A DNA stretch of 22,962 nucleotides, from positions 1 through 22,962 of IMG/VR virus record IMGVR_UViG_3300024346_000544; one strand, 5' to 3'. A program made the translations under genes and the position numbers. The notes under the pieces are model-generated. The model was given only the letters and a program-made list of their open reading frames with translations, made no database searches and had not been told where the DNA came from. Below, one piece after another: positions 20,701 to 22,962 of this stretch. The stretch comes from a virus. Each line of letters opens with the position of its first letter. The first letter of the stretch is position 1.

Positions 20701-22962
20701 GTTCCCTTTGATATCTGCTTGCCATAGGTAGTGACTGTCTTGCCATCTAAATCTTGTGCTGTCAAACCCTGCAATGCACCTCTTGCTGCCTCTAGCAATC
20801 TCTTTGGTGCTGTGTTTCCAATCTTTACTGCTCCAGAATCTCCTCCAGATCTACCAGAAACAAACCTATCTCCAACTAGTGCTCCGTTGTTTTTCTTGTC
20901 TGTAATCTTCCAATCATTTGGATCTCTAGATCTTTTCTTACCGCTAATTTCTGGTCTTTCGTATGCGACAATTTTTCCATCACTATCTGTTCTAACATCA
21001 AGCATCATTCCTGGTGCTTTTAGTTTTAGATCTTCTAATGCTGAAATAACTGCTTTGCTTGTGTTTGTCTTTTTTACATCTTCTATTACTTGCTCAATAC
21101 TTCTTTTTGCGTTATATTCAACCTTTGCTTTACCCTGGCTTCCAACTCCCATTGGTCCAAAGATTCTTTCAATTGCTGGAGCAAGTTTTGGATCTCTTGC
21201 AAGACCGCCCATAATTCCTGTCTTCAGATTTCCCATTCTGGAGTAGATTGTTCTATCTCCTATTTTTGTTCCATCTGGCAAAGCCTGTAGAGAAAGAATA
21301 AGGTTCTTTCTAATTCTGTTTGTTACCTTTGCAGCCTCATCTGCAGTCATGTTTGTTGGTGGCTTCATTAGGTTCGTAGTCATTGTTTCGACTGCACGAG
21401 CCTTTCTAATTTCTGCTTCGTACTCTCTTACATCTACTTTGTTTTCTCTAAGTCTTGTGTGCAACTCTTCTGGAATATCAAACCCTAAACCACTATAGAT
21501 ATTGGCCTTCTCTATTCCTCTTCCCTTAAATCCTTCAATCTTATCTCTGAACTCTTCTGGAATGCTGTCTACAGGAATAATTCTTTTATCTGTTGCGTGT
21601 GCAAAAACTGTCTCTGGCTTTTTCCTCTTACCACTCTTTGTTACTTCTTCTGTTCCCCCATTAAATCCCTGAACAGTTTCTCCAGCAACCATTCTTGCAA
21701 TTACTGGTCTATTTGCTGGATCTTGTGCTGCCTGTGCTGGAATAACTGCTTCTCCAGGAGTAAGCATTGTTGGAACAGTATCTTGGTTACCAGTTCCTGG
21801 AACTCTAGTTGTTCCTGATGAGTACTTCTTTAGGCCCTTGCCACCTCCGCCCTTCCTTGCTGGACCAGTGAAGCCTGCTTGTGCTGCTATGGCTCTCTGG
21901 TAGGCTGCTGCAAGGGAGTTTACTGCTGTTGCTTCAGATGTAAATGTTTGCTTAAGTTTTTGATGAACCTGATCAAGAGATGCTGCGACTGCAGATGCCT
22001 CAAGTTGTTGCTGAGTCAAGTAGTCTGTTTGCTGACCAAGTATCTGAGTTGATGATCCAGCCTTTTGGAATCCTGATCTCATTGCTGCAAAAAGTTTAAT
22101 TATATTAGCAACACCATTGGCAAGCAAACCAAAAGCCATCAGCGCAACAGGACCAACTGCACCAAGCGCAACTGTTAAAATAGTTAAGAACTTTTTGCTT
22201 CCATCTCCAAGGTCATTAAACTTATCTAGTATCTTTGCAGCAAATTCCACAATTGGTGTTAATGCTTTTAAGAACTGCTCTCCAACTGGAGCAAGCGTAA
22301 CCTTTAGATCTTCAATTGCTTTCTTAAACTTGTATGTTGTTGTATTCTCAATCTTTGATAATTCTCGTTCAGACAGAATTGCAAGTTCTTCTGTTGTTGC
22401 TTTTGTAAGTCCAAGAACTCTTGCTGCCTGTGTTCCTTCTGCTGTAACATTTTGAAACAGTGTAGAGAGTCTTGAGAACTGGAACTTTCCAAACAACTGC
22501 TCGATAGCACGAGCACGATTTAGTGGATCTAAAGTATCTAAAGCATTTGCAAAGTCTATTACTGTTGACTTAACATCTCCAGCATTTCCCTCTACAATAC
22601 CCTTGATATTAATACCAAGACCCTGTAGCATCTTTGATGCTTTTTCAGAAGGGTTAATTAAAGATGCAAGACCAGACTTAAGTGCGTTAGCACCCTCTGA
22701 TGCATTAATTCCACCTTCCTTCATTGCTGTTAGGAAGAATGCAAGGTCTTCTACATCTCCACCAAGTTGCTGAACAACTGGTCCAGCCTTTGGAATTGCT
22801 ATTGTTAAATCTTCAATAGATACAACGGTCTGGTTTTCAACTGCGTTAAGGAAGTCAATCTTTTTTGCAAGATCTTCTGTTGCAACACCAAATGCATTTG
22901 TTACAGAGATTGTTGTCTCTAATGCTTGTGCTTGTTCAACACCACCAAGAACAGCCAGACCA
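14700..22962 (-). CDS. giant tape measure protein, partial at 5' end (2753 residues in window)
   Basis: Sets tail length and is ejected before the DNA. Numbering below starts at the first whole codon (22961). Residues 1 to 300 match the TP901-type core (SIEDLTIAIPKAGPVVQQLG; MKEGGINASEGANALKSGL), with a hydrophobic stretch at about 258 to 293. DTVPTMLTPGE is at 394 to 404. Then come a kinase-like region (about 765 to 890), a Lys/Pro-rich linker, a repeated basic motif, hydrophobic segments near 1226 to 1287, a glycine zipper at about 1467 to 1534, a coiled coil at about 2161 to 2420, two Cys hairpins flanking a TGGS tract (2465 to 2496), three DxDxNGIPDxIQ repeats, a second DTVPAMLTPGE (2670 to 2680) and a C-terminus ending in RRIRGVSLNGR. 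Very long for the family and unusually rich in inserted modules. The 5' end lies beyond the right edge. Confidence 0.95.
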   Translation of the reverse strand, partial: GLAVLGGVEQAQALETTISVTNAFGVATEDLAKKIDFLNAVENQTVVSIEDLTIAIPKAGPVVQQLGGDVEDLAFFLTAMKEGGINASEGANALKSGLASLINPSEKASKMLQGLGINIKGIVEGNAGDVKSTVIDFANALDTLDPLNRARAIEQLFGKFQFSRLSTLFQNVTAEGTQAARVLGLTKATTEELAILSERELSKIENTTTYKFKKAIEDLKVTLAPVGEQFLKALTPIVEFAAKILDKFNDLGDGSKKFLTILTVALGAVGPVALMAFGLLANGVANIIKLFAAMRSGFQKAGSSTQILGQQTDYLTQQQLEASAVAASLDQVHQKLKQTFTSEATAVNSLAAAYQRAIAAQAGFTGPARKGGGGKGLKKYSSGTTRVPGTGNQDTVPTMLTPGEAVIPAQAAQDPANRPVIARMVAGETVQGFNGGTEEVTKSGKRKKPETVFAHATDKRIIPVDSIPEEFRDKIEGFKGRGIEKANIYSGLGFDIPEELHTRLRENKVDVREYEAEIRKARAVETMTTNLMKPPTNMTADEAAKVTNRIRKNLILSLQALPDGTKIGDRTIYSRMGNLKTGIMGGLARDPKLAPAIERIFGPMGVGSQGKAKVEYNAKRSIEQVIEDVKKTNTSKAVISALEDLKLKAPGMMLDVRTDSDGKIVAYERPEISGKKRSRDPNDWKITDKKNNGALVGDRFVSGRSGGDSGAVKIGNTAPKRLLEAARGALQGLTAQDLDGKTVTTYGKQISKGTGYSNVAARDASGVFETLDGKKVYVKPMVDLKSAIAEQRATQIARDVHGLDAPRQELRIIKDPFTGKTMYALESAFDSRFDPNQMAKTFSKEQYFKQLVAANLRADKDLKKGNLGGNILADVGTAGVFDRASGAREYASKLPSMLEMAEKNLSGVKGAAAGNSPFWFGNATADIAKSMTADQYHKSMIEEIDRVLPKLKETIKSFGLGPEDQKVYQAMIDRLEEGKKVDWRALHAKHSSILVKPDEVIEDEKTGKLTKPKTKPKPRGVKSSSGSPKDTRITDKPKSGTRVVQGPRGRMVVTGHADAPEAGSGVGRTSTAVVDGAKGSVAKAKTVGELIGKTISQSAALASRNALYGTGPIDADAKSVRRQIEKRQRIEAKTQAKAAASRKALYGDSTIDAVAKSKRRNAEKRSRLEGRVGMPGSVISAGAAESARKQTVAGRMKQYATTKFGPKYDADGNKIPRRVTSGGLAGGAMAASGVAMMASMIPGQVGEMATKIMMPLMGISMILPMLQSKFSALAVGVGLAVAAYAYQRMAFDKAQDAALELADAMGSGTTAMKNLSTFAGKVSAGEIMDRRRKDSFSPFQIKTGKTTFGQSFMAGEQGKEMAKNVGQTVKTSGKAVAKDQVANQMATAVATGALSPAQARSIVSNLGQELGDYSFGIEVNGKLNQLLGPNGENILKDPIGIRVKILEETRTKMNLSSDAARKAGGWTGKDLGQTAAGMGVGAAAGAVGGAIAGGLLGAIGGPPGAAAGAILGAKIGATIGTVAGNFIGRAERNKRIGTASGASVAMQKIALQQQQEMMDSVELEYQTKLATAQATGDQAKAEELTNTFVKDRIRLLEQNGKLVTDIQNSYKNSEGATRKALMTGADKAVTKQYKGTALEDVVPLAQQQINDSGVADELKYTLKMEMASGAIDPMQMIEIFETFGKDKASIEKVVSIVGKFGGKFANQMMGIVGMFKDPKQATKFVADISVKSSAEAAKQLELFQRISQLGAAIPDISVALDYYNNNPTAAAALQTTIDEINKQKGKITLDIATNIIGAEEMAVLKADQEYFNSLPPEQQKVYLQTLTTMVNMEGNNKKAIQDWLAANPGKTEGDYYRASAFAVTEASKSEPEAPKSGVTGGASKVESSPLDDLVKKLRDVRKNQIKVTEGWSASRKVLDNLFGGKKTIDVFSGIENDLRGLGGSEDLISFIVGMDPKEYEKKKDSLFKFDNKGNIIALKRDAKNIQEALNSITMGDWNSSMESQLKSIEDQSTAFDRLSKLGVPVADAYELISDKAIAASIANGVNEKSLKTLIAKYKVLTVAQERSAAVQNVKTDTAQFKKDRLQEDRLKKLQRGDGQPLDEVGAFAVNSDENLKALDASIASQVSALNRLRNKGISKTFTKDMKAAAIQKASDDLAESIAQFEERLGQLKSTIGLYEDMFNEVYSKGMDAFDVKEQALQIDFEISTDSLNKEIEKAQNEIAAIQYNVDDKEAALKSIEDQEQKINDKYDERIEALDEVEKANAAISAQQKGQLTLAEALTSGDIAAAARAAQDMRAQAATDAVTKEKEALEQSREFELSRVTGFDKTDKKRKTRKQLEEEIKTLQDEIFNKEEDIIEPKQDLIRLAEIDLKTAMDNVKVAGMNRDQWEQIKSQVEMARIGVKGYEESLQRAVAYSADLIKLYKGEKLLPQYSGAVGNATAEDSSPCGPGYFLNQEGRCIEINTGGSTGGSTGGSTGGSTGGSTGGSTGGTTGGSKEEVTPKPCPPGTKMNAEGKCVRDTNIFPDLLPKVTPKQVTPSFKDDDKNGIPDYIQAPPTVMAPVPGTGIPGTGSLAKAFPPLMVPKAVIPKPKDSDGNGIPDNIQAPKKTVVPAPKDLDKNGIPDNIQLKPPKLVPGTGVYNGSTFIPPKYKAKGGLIPKYFAVGGFAKGTDTVPAMLTPGEFIMSKYAVDSYGVDNMRKINNGDSIGGTVYNNTYTLTVNAKTDANPNDIAQAVMSTIKRVDDRRIRGVSLNGR
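14904..14966 (-). other. C-terminal DTVPxMLTPGE motif of the tape measure protein
   Basis: Encodes GFAKGTDTVPAMLTPGEFIM, a motif common near the C-termini of phage tape measure proteins. Here it is the second copy in the same protein. Confidence 0.85.
15084..15338 (-). repeat. three thrombospondin-3-like calcium-binding repeats
   Basis: Units at 15303-15338 (DDDKNGIPDYIQ), 15153-15188 (DSDGNGIPDNIQ) and 15084-15119 (DLDKNGIPDNIQ), each 36 bases, separated by Pro/Lys-rich and Gly-rich linkers. The D-x-D-x-N-G-x-P-D pattern is the calcium-binding loop of thrombospondin type 3 and related bacterial repeats. Confidence 0.75.
15411..15449 (-). other. Cys hairpin motif, copy 2
   Basis: Encodes CPPGTKMNAEGKC, 13 residues with Cys at both ends. 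Same spacing and pattern (C-x-P-G-x3-N-x-E-G-x-C) as the copy at 15582-15620, on the other side of the TGGS tract. Confidence 0.7.
15474..15569 (-). repeat. 12-bp tandem repeat encoding eight TGGS units
   Basis: Ninety-six bases, eight units of 12 bases, coding (T-G-G-S) repeats with one S-to-T change in the seventh unit. Third-position differences (TCC/TCT, GGA/GGC, ACA/ACT) show the array is not brand new. It forms a flexible linker in the tape measure protein and could change in copy number by slippage. Confidence 0.9.
15582..15620 (-). other. Cys hairpin motif, copy 1
   Basis: Encodes CGPGYFLNQEGRC, a 13-residue loop bounded by Cys, of the same pattern as the copy at 15411-15449. Possibly a small disulphide loop as found in surface proteins. 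Confidence 0.7.
18345..18565 (-). other. glycine-zipper membrane segment of the tape measure protein
   Basis: Encodes a run of Gly/Ala at small-residue spacing (AAGMGVGAAAGAVGGAIAGG, then GAAAGAILGAKIGATIGTVAG), typical of glycine-zipper membrane helices. Probably inserts in the host membrane during DNA entry. Confidence 0.7.
19455..19658 (-). repeat. tandem duplication in the tape measure protein, 38-residue period
   Basis: Two copies of ASRxALYGxxxIDAxAKSxRRxxEKRxRxE begin at 19658 and 19544, exactly 114 bases apart. By eye 20 of the first 30 residues are identical. Strongly basic. Confidence 0.85.
20290..20680 (-). other. kinase-like signature embedded in the tape measure protein
   Basis: Reads like a compact protein- or lipid-kinase fold (HipA or PI-kinase style). 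GVFETLDGKKVYVKP carries the putative ATP-binding lysine K779; AIAEQRATQIAR the helix-C glutamate E790; MYALES a possible hinge; KDLKKGN the catalytic D861 and N866 with the D-x4-N spacing of RDLKPxN and of HipA; AGVFDRASG the metal aspartate D882. The lysine-to-glutamate spacing (11) is short for a classical kinase. Pattern recognition by eye only; activity is not shown. Confidence 0.35.
21735..21800 (-). other. internal DTVPxMLTPGE motif of the tape measure protein
   Basis: Encodes RVPGTGNQDTVPTMLTPGEA, the first copy of a motif that is usually found once, near a tape measure C-terminus. It lies 2276 residues before the second copy. Confidence 0.8.

Noticed and set aside
20731-21246. 171-residue plus-strand open frame
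   Set aside because: Fully antisense to the tape measure coding sequence, hydrophobic low-complexity translation, no start signal.

Overview
This window is a continuous block of a tailed double-stranded DNA virus (Caudoviricetes), AT-rich by eye, with every supported gene on the minus strand. Reading in the direction of transcription (high to low coordinates), it runs from the tail module into the DNA replication module. No stretch longer than about 30 bases is free of a minus-strand gene. I see no tRNA, CRISPR array, insertion sequence, integrase, lysis gene or clear hairpin terminator. A long-tailed siphovirus is likely, because the tape measure protein is at least 2753 residues and I see no sheath or contractile baseplate gene. 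The host cannot be read from the sequence. A DnaE with an apparently active PHP domain and possible leaderless start sites would suit an actinobacterial host, but this is only an inference.

Tail module (22962 to 7061): the tape measure gene enters from the right edge. It is followed by a small distal-tail-type protein, a 1463-residue hub or minor tail protein with an internal lectin-like domain, and four smaller proteins that look like minor tail or adhesin components. Most junctions are 1 to 11 base overlaps (TAATG, TAGTGA, GTGA), so translation is probably coupled through the block.

Boundary (7507 to 6162): an extended -10 element stands exactly six bases before the ATG of the last tail-like gene, with no ribosome binding site, which suggests a leaderless promoter. 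Downstream come a four-cysteine zinc ribbon, a MerR-like DNA-binding protein and a small conserved-looking protein.

Replication module (6162 to 1): a 102-residue protein that could be a helicase loader, DnaB helicase, a 117-residue unknown, DnaG-type primase, a probable single-strand binding protein and the catalytic subunit of a C-family DNA polymerase (DnaE), cut by the left edge. Together these would unwind, prime, coat and copy phage DNA, possibly with a largely phage-encoded replisome.

The most unusual object is the tape measure protein. Between two copies of the DTVPxMLTPGE motif normally seen near tape measure C-termini it carries a kinase-like signature (K779, E790, D861, N866, D882), a duplicated 38-residue basic repeat, glycine-zipper membrane segments, a coiled coil, two identical-pattern Cys hairpins flanking an eight-unit TGGS tract, and three thrombospondin-3-like calcium-binding repeats.
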